64,000 nt of DNA from Viscum album. Taxonomy: Eukaryota; Streptophyta; Magnoliopsida; Santalales; Viscaceae. The notes under the pieces were generated by a model. The model was given only the letters and a program-made list of their open reading frames with translations, was not told the origin of the DNA and made no database searches. The translations under genes and the position numbers were made by a program. How positions within the stretch are numbered: the stretch's first letter is position 1; every line of letters starts with the position of its first letter. Positions 24,545 to 35,186 of the stretch are shown piece by piece. The stretch spans positions 1,870,242,988-1,870,306,987 of the forward strand of contig OY728128.1 in assembly GCA_963277665.1 (NCBI GenBank). Direction: 5' to 3'.

Positions 24545-25330
24545 CCCTTGGGCGCCCCTCTCCCCGCCTGGATTTCCCCCCTGGTTCGCACAGCAACCCC
24601 CTCCCCTTCAAACCCTAGCACGCCCCTCCAGCTGCACCCGAACTAGCGACCTCCTCCGGACAGCAGTCCCACGCCGCCTAGCCTCCTGGACGAACCACCT
24701 TCATGTCGCGCGCTCCTCCTCCCATGGGCCTCCCATCCAACGTTGATTCTCCCCTTCCGGCGTGGCCTCCTCCGGTACAGCCTCCAACGGCGCAGCCTCC
24801 AGCGGTGCGACCTACTCCAGCGCGACCCCCTCCAGTGTGGACCTCCCCTTCGCCCCTCTTTGCTGGACCAATTACCATCGGAGGTGTCGCCTTCCTCTCA
24901 GTCGGACCACCGGAAAAACCAGTATGCATTGCCCCGGCCTTACGCCGCACTGCCCCTCCCCTTTACTCCTCCTCGCAGGACCGGCTACCATCGGACCAGT
25001 CCGCTACCCGGCTAGCCTACTCCGACGCACCAAAACCCTCACGCGCAACACCTCTCCCCTTCCAGTTTGGCACCTCCGCATAACCCCCTAGCTTGGAACC
25101 CTCATTTCCAGCTTTCAACAGGTTCAGTGCACCCCCTCCTTGGCTCGAACAAAGACCCAAAAACCCCTCCTTTAGTCGTACACCACTTGTTTGTCCGACC
25201 GAAGTTCTGAAGACATCTTTTCTTTTGGCGCGGCTCAATTCCAGCACCCCCCATATAAATCCGTTGGCCACCCGCAACCCCTTCTGCAGGTGTGTCTTAC
25301 TTCGGATGATTGTTTCTTCCCTTTGGTAAA
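24545..25330 (+). other. GC-rich block of the 5' LTR with a broken Pro-rich frame
   Basis: A roughly 800 bp cytosine-rich island in otherwise AT-rich DNA. It has small tandem CCTCC(A/G)GCG(G/C)CGCAGCC-like units near 24765-24845. An open frame at 24703-25083 encodes 126 residues of Pro/Ala-rich, low-complexity sequence and then hits a stop. The corresponding frame in the 3' LTR runs for 209 codons (31228-31857). I recognise no domain. It is most likely untranslated leader sequence whose base composition keeps a frame open by chance. Confidence 0.6.
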
Positions 25331-26579
25331 ATTGCAGATTATTTCTCCATGTTGTTTAAGGTCCTTTGTAATGATTTTGGGATCAATGTCTGGTTTTTAG
25401 CGTCTAATCTAAGTTGTTGCGGTGCGACTGGCGGGTGATTGGAGTTTGCGCATCATGTTGCAATGTTTTTCTACATTCCAGGATGGTGGTTCCATGTTCA
25501 ATTGTTATTTGATTAATTAATTTTTTATTTTAATTAGTTTAGAGAATTTTTTAATTAATTTGTGTGGCGCAAATTTGTTTCTCTTTGAAGTTTAATATTA
25601 ATTGAAATATGTTTAGTAGCGTGTTGTCATAGTATGTGTACTTTCTGTTGAAAACTCATTTCTATTTAATTGGTAGTGTGTTTTTTTATTTATGAGGGTG
25701 TCTTACTAATTATTTTGTCTGATGTAATTTGTTTTTTTAGGTTAGTATGTCTTAATGTGTTTATTAGTGTGTTTAGGTGATATGAGTAAGTTTTCATTAT
25801 GACAACCAATGTCAGACTATTCACTAGTGTTTTATGAATTATGAAGTTACTTTGTTAGGGTCTGAAAAGGAAGTAATTGGTGTTTTGGAGTAGCATCAGT
25901 ATGTGTTCTATCATAAATGATCATTTGAGTGGATTTTCCTTGTTTTGGTTGTGTGGCGTATTTTCAAATGGGTTGGCATGTTTTTCTGGTGGTTTTTTAA
26001 TCACGTGTGTGATGCAGATTTGGTTCCTAAGGTGGCATTGTGTGTGTGTGGTTATGTGAGGGGTTTTGGGCCGGTCTAGTGTATAAAGCAGTGTTCTGCT
26101 CTTAAAAATTTATTTATGAAAATTTGAATTGTTTTATTAAATAATTATTAAGGGTGAAAATTGTTTTGGGTAAATTGTGTGAATATTTTTGGTGCATAAT
26201 GTCATGCGGCATGTGTGGAATTTGTTTAATAAATTCTGTTAGTGGCATGTTTGATAATGAAAGTGATTTCTTTGATTGTGCAGTTGTTTTAATTGGTTTT
26301 GTAACTGCTTCAGATTTATCTTTGAGATATTTTTAGTTTAATTCTTATTTCAAATGGCTTTTGGGTGTGCAAATGGTGGTTTTGGTTTGTGTAGGACTTT
26401 GTCTGGTTTGAGTATATTGTTATAACATGTGACATAAACTTTGAACTACTTGAGCACAAACAGGAAGCCCGGGAAGCTAGGAGGGTGAACTAGACTAGTG
26501 GGCTAGTATTCTGGAGGTGACTTGACCCGGTTTCACTAGCAGGACTGATGATTGCAACACTAACTAAACATATGGTATT

Positions 26580-26641
26580 CTGAGGGTCGTGGTCTTCTAA
26601 GCCACATTTTCTGAGGGTCGTGGCCTTCTAAGCCACGTTTC
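26580..26641 (+). repeat. 31 bp hairpin repeat, two copies (5' LTR)
   Basis: Two tandem units start at 26580 and 26611, each CTGAGGGTCGTGG then (T/C)CTTCTAAGCCAC. Within a unit GTGGC and GCCAC can pair around CTTCTAA, so each can form a short hairpin. The 3' LTR has three units at the same place. Confidence 0.88.
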
Positions 26642-26949
26642 ACCGAGACACGAAGATCTAGAAACCCAATCTAGCTAACACCCATGCAACCTCTCCCATA
26701 TTAGTGCTCATTGGTTAATTTATGCTCATCAGTGTGACACTTTGGTTATTTTAAAATTAAGTGTGTGTGTGTGTGTGTTTTAATTCAAATTGTTTCTTTT
26801 TAAAACTGCTTTCTCTAAACCTTTTTTCTCTAAAGTTGTTCAAGCTTTTAGTTCTTTTCTTTAATTAAAATTTCAAATGTATTTGTCGTTTAATAATTGT
26901 GCGTGGAACCTTTTCTCGGTGGTATCTTACTGGGATTTTAGCTCACATA

Positions 26950-26975
26950 CTACATACACCTTTGGGTGTATGTAG
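26950..26975 (+). other. Perfect 11 bp inverted repeat in the 5' LTR
   Basis: CTACATACACC and its exact reverse complement GGTGTATGTAG are separated by TTTG. The same hairpin is unchanged in the 3' LTR (33510-33535), although the flanking sequence has diverged. A role in RNA 3' end formation or packaging is possible but only inferred. Confidence 0.85.
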
Positions 26976-27393
26976 ATTATGTTTCTTTTTCTTTCCAAGT
27001 CGAGGCATCTGGCTTAGTGATGAGGGTTTGAGTTGCATTGGTTTCCCCATGCAGGTTGGCGGCGATGGCTTGGGGATGTGACTCCTCATGTCGCATGGAG
27101 GTTTGTGTGGAGTTTTGTTTTTTTATTGATGTAGTTCTTTTTGGGTTTTTATTTCAAGTTGTTAAATTTAAGTCTAAACTTGGTAAGGGAATTTTTGATT
27201 GTCTCTTTTTAGTTTAAATTTATTCATCTTGTTTGTTTTATATCTATTTATTCGGGTAAATCGTTCCCAAGTTTTATTTTTGACACCCAGGCACTTGTGC
27301 CAACCCGTGGGGATCGGGAACGCCCTTCGGGCCATGTCGCAGACCGGGTCGGGCGCCGGGTCGGATGGCGACCCGTCCTGGTTCATGACAAGA

Positions 27394-27405
27394 TGATATC
27401 AGAGC
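27394..27405 (+). promoter_or_regulatory. Primer-binding site of element 3
   Basis: TGATATCAGAGC, three bases after the 5' LTR, differs by one transition from the plant initiator-Met tRNA complement TGGTATCAGAGC. It shows the element reads on the plus strand. Confidence 0.85.
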
Positions 27406-28499
27406 TGGTTTTGTTCTTGTTATTTGGGGTATCAGGTATATGAGAGAGAGGATTGTCGGTACTCTAGTGGTAGGTGTGGGAAGAGCGTCGCGAACTCTTT
27501 CTCATTCCGATCCTTGAGTAACCAGGGGTAGTCCGGGATCTAAGTTTTGGCTTTGGTCTTTGTTGATGGGGGATGACAATAGGAGTAAACTGGTACTGCG
27601 CGCGGTCTCACATGGAGTAGCGACCCATGTGATACCCGAGAGTACGGTTCGACACTCCTGGTGGTTGGTGCTTGCCTAAGGCATGGTCTGCTAAACCATG
27701 TAGCTGGGTTAGACACGACCATTAGTCCTCCGCCCAGGTACTTTAATGTTTGTGATATCTTGCTTCAATTTTGGGGTTGACGTGAAATTGTTTTCCTTTA
27801 AAAAGGGAAGCGAACTTTGCTGCTGCTCTTATTTTATTTTGGGGTGCGTTTCTATTGGACCTTGTTTTTGAAATTTGGCGTTGATTTGTCGTAGTTGATT
27901 TTCTAAAATAACGTTTTGAGTTATTTGAAATTGAAGTGAGTTATTTTTAAAATGGGAATCATTTTTAAAATGAGTCTTGAATTTTTGAAATGGTTTGGAA
28001 AAAAAAGTATTTTCTGATATTGAGAATGTTTTGTTTTGAAAGTGGGGTAACCTTGTTTCTTTCCAGTGGTATTCCTATGGGTGCTCGCATGTGTGTGTGG
28101 ACTTGATTAATGACTAGTTGATGAATCGTGTGGACGGGTGCCTGAGTGGCACGAAAATGAATATTTGCGAGGCACCATGGAATATCAGTGGTGGTTGATT
28201 GATTTCTAAGGTTTCTTCTTATTTCCTAGAAAGTGGGCCTTTTTCTTAAATGGGTTTTTGTGCACAAATGGTTTTGAAAACAGAAACAAAAATGACATTG
28301 CGTTTAGAGTAAAGATGTATTTTCAAAATAGATTTTGGGCCTGTTGTGTAGTGCTTGGTTTTTCAAGTGAGTGTTTTTTTCTTTGAAAATTAATTGATGT
28401 TTTAAATTGGAATTATTGGATTGGTTTCTGGAATGTGGATGTTTGTGTTGTGATGTGTTTGGATTTGCAGAATGCTGTTTTTTGTTTCTTGTTTGGGAT

Positions 28500-28616
28500 A
28501 TGCCCCCTAGAAACGTTCCATGGGTTCCAGCAGGTCTCTCTCAGTTCTTGGACCGGCCCAGACCCTTAGTGGAGTGGCATAGTTCGGTTATGCTCGGTGG
28601 TGTCGACTGTTCATAG
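28500..28616 (+). pseudogene. Possible gag N-terminal stub of element 3
   Basis: A 38-codon reading from an ATG at 28500: MPPRNVPWVPAGLSQF, then a Pro/Arg-containing tail ending at a stop. Many plant Ty3/gypsy gag proteins start with MPPR. The position, about 1.1 kb after the LTR, suits a gag start after a long leader. There is no RETROTRANS_GAG-type core downstream. The resemblance rests on four residues and could be chance. Confidence 0.25.
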
Positions 28617-30348
28617 ACTTCGATGTCATTTGGATGTTGTTGAGTGTTTTGGGAAAGTTAGAAGTGTCTCTAGTTTTGGAGGAACTCTAGATGTTGTGTA
28701 TGCGTAAGTTGTCTCAAGTATGTTTGGAGGAGCGAGACTAAACAGGCAAACTCTGATAGTTCCGCTTTCGTGGCGAATAGTGACGCCGTGAGCAACCCTC
28801 AAGACTAGTCTTATTCCGCGGTTGTACCTAAGTAAAGGCGAAGGAAAGTGGTGGATCTCGTAGGTGTTTGACCAGTCAACAGAGGGTGAAGGAGGTATGT
28901 TGACCTTTCTGATGAGCTAGTTTCTTGTTTCATAGAGGTTGTGTGTAACAATCAGTTTAAAGCTCAGAATAGTTGTTGGTCCTGTTTATACTATGGTAAA
29001 TGAATGTTCTTCGTCTGATGAAGAGTGTGAACCAAAGGGACTTGTTCTTGGAGTCCCCCTCTCGTCAGTTTGTGTCACGAGTTTGACAGACCGCTCAATC
29101 CCATATCTATAGTGTGGTCAGTTAGACACTCTAGGTCGTTCGCTGCAATTCTAAGTTGGTATGTTAATAGAGTGGCCGCACGAGACATGAGGAGAAGTAT
29201 GCAGACTGCTTTTCCAGTGGAGGAAGTTCCAGTTAGAAGTGGTCAGCTTGTGACTGCGAGGCTGGAGATGCTTCAGACATTAGTTCCCCAGCCATAGGTA
29301 TCGGGGTGAAGCTTGCGCGCAGTCAAAACTCATCGGACGTGGGACGGGCTTGGTCTGACTTTAGTCTGCAATGTCTAGACGGGGACAACTTAAATTTCCC
29401 TATTGCGATACCCTCTTCGAAGGTTCCATTCTTGTTGTGAGGGTAATGAAGCCCTTTTCTACTTTTCATGGTCTTATTTTATGGGAGTTCCTCTTGGCCC
29501 TTAAAGAGGTTCAGAAAATCTGTATTCTTTTAAAGCCAGTAGGCGTGCTCCGTGAACCTCCTTGTGGCCGGAGATGCTCATGTCTTGTGAAATTGTTGTG
29601 CGCCTGTCTGGTTCACCTCCTAGTTAGGGGTTTCTGATATCAAAGCTATCTCATGTGGCAGAGTGTTCTCCACTATAGGGATAATCAGTACAGGTCGGCC
29701 CGTGTGGTGGGTTCACGATGAAGGGTTCAGTTAGTTTTAAATAAGGTAAACTAGGAAATCCCATGTGGGTTTCATGGTGTTAGGAATTTTTAAAATGGTG
29801 GGGAGACCCTATGAGGGTCTCACTGATGTCCTCTCTTGTGTTGGTTAAACATAGGGGACTTTGAGGGTCAAGCCAGTGCTAGAGGTTGTGTGATTTGGGA
29901 GTCTTTTTGATTTGGAGAACCAATATTTGATGAGAACCCTAATATAATGGGGAGACCACCATAGGACATACTTTTGGAAGACTTTGTCTTGAAAGTGCAC
30001 TTGGCGGGGCGACATCTTACTTCCGCTCTGCCCGACCTCGACCATGCTAATTGGTTATCTGAGATAATGGGTCATTGGATGAGTGTTTTTGGAGATCTCG
30101 AGCGGCCCAGGTGATCCCTAAGTTAGGGGTTGGGGTGTTCCATATTGTAGTTCTACTTCGAGGTGAATTCCCTGTTGGTCATTTTTCTTGGTGATTCTGG
30201 TTTTGATAAATTGGAGTTTCAGGTCATGGGATTTTGAATGCCCGGTCATCAGGTGATTGAGGTTTTGTTTTAGGGCTCTTCGTGGTCTAACTTGGAACCC
30301 TTAGTTGACCTAGTATTTTGGGACTTTCTGGGGGCAGAAAGTGTCTTG

Positions 30349-30359
30349 GTGGGGAGAAT
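30349..30359 (+). promoter_or_regulatory. Polypurine tract of element 3
   Basis: GTGGGGAGAAT lies directly before the TGTCACACC start of the 3' LTR. A purine-rich run here primes plus-strand DNA synthesis in LTR retrotransposons. It confirms plus-strand orientation. Confidence 0.82.
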
Positions 30360-30800
30360 TGTCACACCCCGACCTGACGCTTATTATATTTTAATTAATT
30401 TTAGGTCTTTTTTTGAGTTGCTGTTTGAATCGATTCTAATTTAAAAGGGTTTTCTGATCTTACACGGGTGTGCGCCCGTACGCGTGGCCATGTGTAGCAC
30501 CCAATCATAATTGGATGATGTTTTGTTATTAAATGTCTTATTATTCAGGTGTGTGACCTTGCACATGACCATGCACATTGCCAAACCCGACTTGAGTTTT
30601 GGGTTTTGATGGTACATGAGTGTTTTGGCTTGGTAGTTTTCAGGTTCATGGGCAAGGAACGGGCACAGCCATATGGCTTCGTCAGTTGTTCATGCACCCT
30701 TCCCGGTACGTGGTTAATTAATTGATTAGCAGGGTAAACATTGAAGTGTTCATAAAATAAAATAACAAACAAATAAAATAATATTATTTAAGAGTTGTCT

Positions 30801-30834
<34 letters not shown>

Positions 30835-31227
30835 GCGATTGTTATTATTTCATTTGATATTTTAATTTAGTCATCAATGTTAAACTAACTTATATTAATA
30901 AAATTATTAGCTTATTATTATTATTATTTTTATGGCTTATGTTTCTTTTTCTTCTTCTTTTTTGGGTTTTATTTTGTTTTCAATTTCTTTTTATTAAATT
31001 TCTATTTTTCTTCACTTTCTTTTTATTTTATTTCACTTATTTTTTTTATTTTACTCCCTTTTTTTTCCTCCCTTGGGATCCCCTCTCCCCAATCATATTT
31101 CCCCCCTGGTTCGCGCAGCAACCCCGTCCCCTTCAAACCCTAGCGCGCCCCTCCAGCTGCACCCGAACTGGCAACCTCCTCCGGACAACAGTCCCACGCC
31201 GCCCCGCCTCCTGGCCGAACCACCTTC

Positions 31228-31857
31228 ATGTCGTGTGCTCCTCTTCTTGTGGGCCTCCCATCTGACGTTTATTCTCCCCTTCCGACATGGCCTCCTCCGG
31301 CGCAGCCTCCAGCGGCGCGACCTCCCCCGGCGCAGCCTACTCTGGCGCGACCCCCTCCAGCGTGGACCTCCCCTTCGCCCATCCTTGCCCGAACGACTAC
31401 CACCCGAGGTGCCGCCTTCCTCTCGGCCGGACCACCTGAAAATCTAGTATGTGCCGCCCCGTCCTTGCACCGCACCACCCATCCCCTTTACTCCTCATCG
31501 CCGGACTGGCTACCACCGGACCAGTCTGCTACCCAGTTGGCCTACTCCGACACACCAAAACCCTCACACGCAGCACCTCTCCCCCTTCCGGTTTGGCACT
31601 GCCGCACAACCCCACCTAGCTTGGAACCCTCCTTGACGGCTTTCAACAGGTTCGGCGCACCCCCTCCTTGGCTCGAACGAAGACCCAACAACCCTTCCTT
31701 TAGCCGTACACCACTTGTTTGTCTAGCCGGAGTTCCGACGACATCTTTTCTTTTGGCGCGGCTCAATTCCAGCACCCCCCATCTAACTTGGTTGGCCAAC
31801 TGCAACCCCTTCCGCAGGTGTTTCTTACTTCGGATGGCTGTTTCTTCCCTTTGGTAA
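31228..31857 (+). other. 209-codon Pro-rich open frame inside the 3' LTR
   Basis: The longest open frame in the window. It encodes 209 residues rich in Pro, Ala, Ser and Thr, with PPP/PPAQPP-like runs from small tandem GC-rich units. There is no domain, signal peptide or membrane segment that I recognise. The matching frame in the 5' LTR (from 24703) stops after 126 codons, so it is not conserved. I treat it as an untranslated leader or U3/R sequence kept open by its composition, not as a gene. Confidence 0.55.
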
Positions 31858-33107
31858 AATTGCAGATTAGTTCTCCATGTTTTTTAAGGTCCTTTGTGAT
31901 GATTTTGGGTTTGATGTCTGGTTTTTAAAGTCTAATCTAAGTTGTTGCGGTGCGATTGGCGGGCGATTGGAGTTTGCACATCATGTTGTGTTGTTCTTCT
32001 ACATTCCAGGTAGGTGGTTCCATGTTCAATTGTTATTTGATTAATTAATTTTTAATTTTAATTAGTTTAGAGTGTTGTTTAATTAATTTGTGGGGCACAA
32101 ATTTGTTTCTCTTTGAAGTTTAATATGAATAGAAATATGTTTAGTAGCGTGTTGTCATAGTATGTGTACTTGCTGCTGAAAACTCATTTCTTTTTAATTG
32201 TTAGTGTGTTTTTTTATTTGTGTGGCTGGCTTACAAATTAGTTTTTCTAATGTAATTTGTTTTTTTAGGTTAGTATGTCTTAATGTGTTTATTAGTGTGT
32301 TTAGGTGATATGAGTAAGTTGTCGTTGTGAGAACCAATGTTAGACTATTCACCAGTGTTTTATGAATTATGCAGTTACTTTGTTAGGGTGTGCAAGGGGT
32401 GCAATTGGTGTTTTGGAGTAGCAGCGGTATGTGTTCTATCATAAATGAGCATTTTAGTGGATTTTCGTTGTTTTGGTTGTGCGGCGTATTTTCAAATGGG
32501 TTGGCATGTTTTTCTGGTGGTTTCTTTAATCACGTGTGTGATGCAGATTTGGTTCTTGAGGTGGCGTTGTGTGCGTGTGGTTATGTGGGGGGTTTGGGTC
32601 GGTCTAGCGTGTAAAGCGATGTTCTGCTCTTAAAAATTTATTTATGAAAATTTGAATTGTTTTATTAAATAATTATTAAGGGTGAAAATTGTTTTGGGTA
32701 AATCGTGTGAATATTTTTGGTGCATAATGTCATGCGACGTGTGTGGAATTTGTTTAATAAATTCTGTTAGTGGTGTGTTTGATAATGAAAGTGATTTCTT
32801 TGATTGTGTAGTTGTTTTAATTGGTTTTGTAACTGCTGCAGATTTATCTTTGAGATATTTTTAGAGTGCTTCTTATTTCAAATGGATTTTGGGTGTGAAA
32901 ATGGTGGTTTTGGTGTGTGTAGGACTTTGTCTAGTTTGAATATATTGTTATAACATGTGACATGAACTCTAAACTACTTGAGCACAAACAGGAAGCCTGA
33001 GAAGCTAGGAGGGTGAACTGGATTAGTGGGCTAGTATTCCGGAGGTGACTTGACCCGGTTTCACTAGCAAGACTGACGATTGCAACACTAACTAAACATA
33101 TGGTATT

Positions 33108-33198
33108 CTGAGGGTCGTGGTCTTCTAAGCCACATTTTCTGAGGGTCGTGTCCTTCTAAGCCACGTTTTCTGAGGGTGTGGCCTTCTAATCCATGTTT
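33108..33198 (+). repeat. 31 bp hairpin repeat, three copies (3' LTR)
   Basis: Units start at 33108, 33139 and 33170. The third is more degenerate (GAGGGTGTGG, AATCCATG). The 5' LTR has only two. Since both LTRs were identical at insertion, one unit was gained or lost afterwards. Confidence 0.88.
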
Positions 33199-33951
33199 CA
33201 CCGAGACACGAAGATCTAGAAACCCGAGCTAGCTAACACCCATGCGACCTCTCCCATATTAGTGCTCGTTGGTTAATTTATTCTCATCAGTGTGACACTT
33301 TGGTTATTTTAAAATTAAGTGTGTGTGTGTGTGTGTATTTTAATTCAAATTGTTTCTTTTTAAAACTGCTTTCTCTAAACCTGATTTCTCTAAAGTTGTT
33401 CAAGATTTTAGTTCTTTTTTTTAATTAAAATTTCCAATGTATTTGTCGTTTAATAATTGTGTGTGGAACCTTTTCTCGGTGGTATCTTACTGGGCTTTTA
33501 GCTCACACCCTACATACACCTTTGGGTGTATGTAGATTATGTTTCTTTTTCTTTCCAGGTCGAGGCATCGGGCTTAGCGATGAGGGTTTGAGTTGCATTG
33601 GTTTCCCCATGCAGGTTGGCGGCGACGGCTTGGGGATGTGACTCCTCATGTCGCACGGAGGTTTGTGTGGAGTTTTGTTTTTTTTATTGATGTAGATCCT
33701 TTTGGGTTTTTATTTCATGTTGTTAACTTTAAGTCTGAACTTGGTAAGGGAATGTTTGGTTGTCTGTTTTTAGTTTCAATTTATTCAGCTTGTTTGTTTT
33801 ATATCTATTTATTCGGGTAAATCGTTCCCAAGTTTTATTTTTGACACCCGGGCACTTGTGCCAACCCGTGGGGATCGGGAACGCCCTTCGGGCCATGTCG
33901 CGGACCAGGTCGGGCGCCGGGTTGGATGGCGACCCGTCCTGGTTTGTGACA

Positions 33952-33956
33952 ATTTG
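33952..33956 (+). repeat. Target-site duplication, right copy (ATTTG)
   Basis: Identical to 23821-23825, directly after the 3' LTR end. The sequence that follows (AATCCAAGATAAG) continues the interrupted LTR of element 2 and aligns with AATCCAAATACAAG at 17858 in the other LTR. Confidence 0.9.
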
Positions 33957-35186
33957 AATCCAAGATAAGAATATACTAAAGGAGGAAGATCCACAGAGGA
34001 TCTCCTAATAGTACACGATTTTCACTAGAGTACAAACAGCATGCGAGCCTGCCCAAGAACCTACCCATGTATCTGGTCCACATGTGTTCCAACCTATGTG
34101 GGGGTATGTGACATGTAAAGGTAGTACACACTATGTCTATCATCACCCAACCCCTGGTTGTGTTCCCCTTCTACACAGACCAGCTGACCATGTCCCTCAC
34201 ATACCCTGTATCCCACACTACATGGAATGTTATGATAAATGAACACATTCCTATGTAGTTTTCTCATATCTATGTACTAAACCCCACATATCTTTACCTT
34301 GGTTGTTTATTAGTTCATGACCATGTATTTTCAAATGGATAACCCAAGACATGTCCTACAATTACACAGTTTTGGGAACTACAAGGCATGTAACCACTAC
34401 TCATGGTGTCTAGTACAAAAACCTCATCTTCTCTGAATAGGAAGAGATAGAAGATGTGTGTCACTAAACTACACGCCATGTAGATGGTTATTCTTCTCAG
34501 GAATCACTTGAAGAACCCTCCAATTTTACCTTGTTTACCCCGTAACATACAGATCTACCTAAAATGGATCGCTAGAAATTATGTTTGGGTATAGGACCTT
34601 AATAGAATGCATAAACAAGGTAATCAGCACCAAAAATAAAATCCTTCTACCTCATGGGAGAAACATCGAAGATATGGATCAAGATAGATGCATGAATAGT
34701 GCTTCTCCACGATCTGATGATGATCTGTTTCAGAAATAGAAATCGACAGCATCTTGCTTCATAGATTTGGCATGTTTTCATTTGTCTTCCAAAGAGTGGA
34801 TAAGAGTGGGGATAAGAGAGGCACTCTTATTGGTTGTGCGTTGAACATATGAGGGTTGGGGAAAGAAATTGGGTTTAATTAAATTAAACCTATTAATTCC
34901 CAATTAACACCATGTCACCAAAATGGCCCTTGATCAAAATTCCTAGAACATATGACATTAGGTTTCCCCAAGGGAAAACATGACATTCCAGACTCAACTG
35001 TTGTCTCAAAAATTGGATATGAGACTCTGAAAATGAGTTATTTATGTTTCATATGAAAATGCGTGCATGTGACAAAATATATTTAATATTTTTAATATCA
35101 TCACCCTGAGTCTCCCCAATCCATAGCTTCCCACACCAACTCAATGCCCGTCTTCGAAAATATTTTCTAAAATATTCTGATGCCCT
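33957..35186 (-). repeat. 5' LTR of element 2, remaining part
   Basis: Continuation of the LTR broken by element 3. It aligns with 17856-19074: GGATCTC near 33996/17904, CACTAAACTACAC near 34462/18349, CCATGTAGATGGT near 34485/18363 and GGGTTTAATTAAATT near 34871/18758. The alignment ends at ...TATTCTGATG (35173-35182). Joined to 21715-23825 it gives about 3.34 kb, close to the 3.37 kb of the intact copy. Confidence 0.75.

Larger units (their letters stand above)
23826..27390 (+). repeat. 5' LTR of element 3
   Basis: It aligns with 30360-33951 along its whole length. In order it contains an AT-rich 5' part with an (ATT)n microsatellite at 24268-24312, a pyrimidine-rich stretch (24410-24545) and a GC-rich block (24545-25330). 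A T-rich middle part follows, then 31 bp repeats (26580-26641), a (GT)n run (26761-26777) and a perfect inverted repeat (26950-26975). A GC-rich, CG-dense end (27290-27385) finishes in CATGACA. The pyrimidine-rich stretch followed by a GC-rich block with AAACCCTAG is what a plant transcription start and leader look like, so I infer the U3/R boundary lies near 24400-24600. Confidence 0.9.
27391..30359 (+). mobile_element. Internal region of element 3 (non-coding)
   Basis: 2.97 kb between the LTRs, with richer GC than its surroundings and no long open frame. A short frame opening at 28500 begins MPPRNVPWVPAGLSQF and ends at 28616. MPPR is a common start of plant gypsy gag, so this may be a gag N-terminal stub, but nothing after it resembles gag. 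Other open frames (29070-29297, 29371-29637, 29845-30045 minus) show no domain. A second site resembling the primer-binding site (TGATATCAAAGCTA) is at 29635-29648. A small hairpin, CATGGT...ACCATG, is at 27682-27700. The pol domains are entirely absent, not merely mutated. Confidence 0.75.
23826..33951 (+). mobile_element. LTR retrotransposon 3, LARD-like, plus strand
   Basis: Complete element of 10,126 bp with 3,565 bp and 3,592 bp LTRs, a 2,969 bp interior, a primer-binding site, a polypurine tract and a perfect ATTTG target duplication. The LTRs begin TGTCACACCC and end GTGACA. Neither LTRs nor interior contain recognisable RT, RNase H or integrase. Very long LTRs around a non-coding interior of about 3 kb is the architecture called large retrotransposon derivative (LARD). 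Movement would have relied on proteins from a related autonomous element, not seen here. In the first ~250 bp the two LTRs differ at about 22 positions (about 9 % by eye), mostly transitions, so the insertion is not recent. Confidence 0.88.
30360..33951 (+). repeat. 3' LTR of element 3
   Basis: 3,592 bp, colinear with the 5' LTR, with the same sequence of sub-blocks. These are ATT microsatellite 30801-30834, GC-rich block 31078-31860, hairpin repeats 33108-33198, GT run 33319-33337, inverted repeat 33510-33535 and CG-dense end 33850-33945. It ends GTGACA at 33951, followed by ATTTG. Differences from the 5' LTR are mostly C/T and G/A transitions, a pattern expected from deamination of methylated cytosines. 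Confidence 0.9.
15702..35186 (-). mobile_element. LTR retrotransposon 2, minus strand, gag only, split by element 3
   Basis: Two long direct repeats (15702-19074; 21715-23825 continuing at 33957-35186) flank a 2.64 kb interior. A minus-strand primer-binding site at 21695-21706 next to the right-hand copy shows the element reads on the minus strand. Without the inserted element 3 it would be about 9.35 kb. The interior holds a gag-like remnant, but I find no RT or integrase motif, and 2.6 kb is too short for gag plus pol. It was therefore probably non-autonomous. The candidate 5 bp flanks (GTCAG left, TTAAG right) do not match well, so target duplication is not demonstrated and the outer ends may be off by a few bases. 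Confidence 0.75.

Noticed and set aside
24345..24746. Open frame with a Phe/Leu-rich hydrophobic start, suggestive of a membrane protein
   Set aside because: It is a T-rich/pyrimidine tract of the LTR read as codons, followed by the C-rich block; it is not preserved as a unit in the other LTR.
31228..31857. 209-codon Pro-rich open frame as a host or element gene
   Set aside because: It is low complexity and GC-driven, has no domain, lies inside an LTR, and the paired LTR breaks the same frame after 126 codons.
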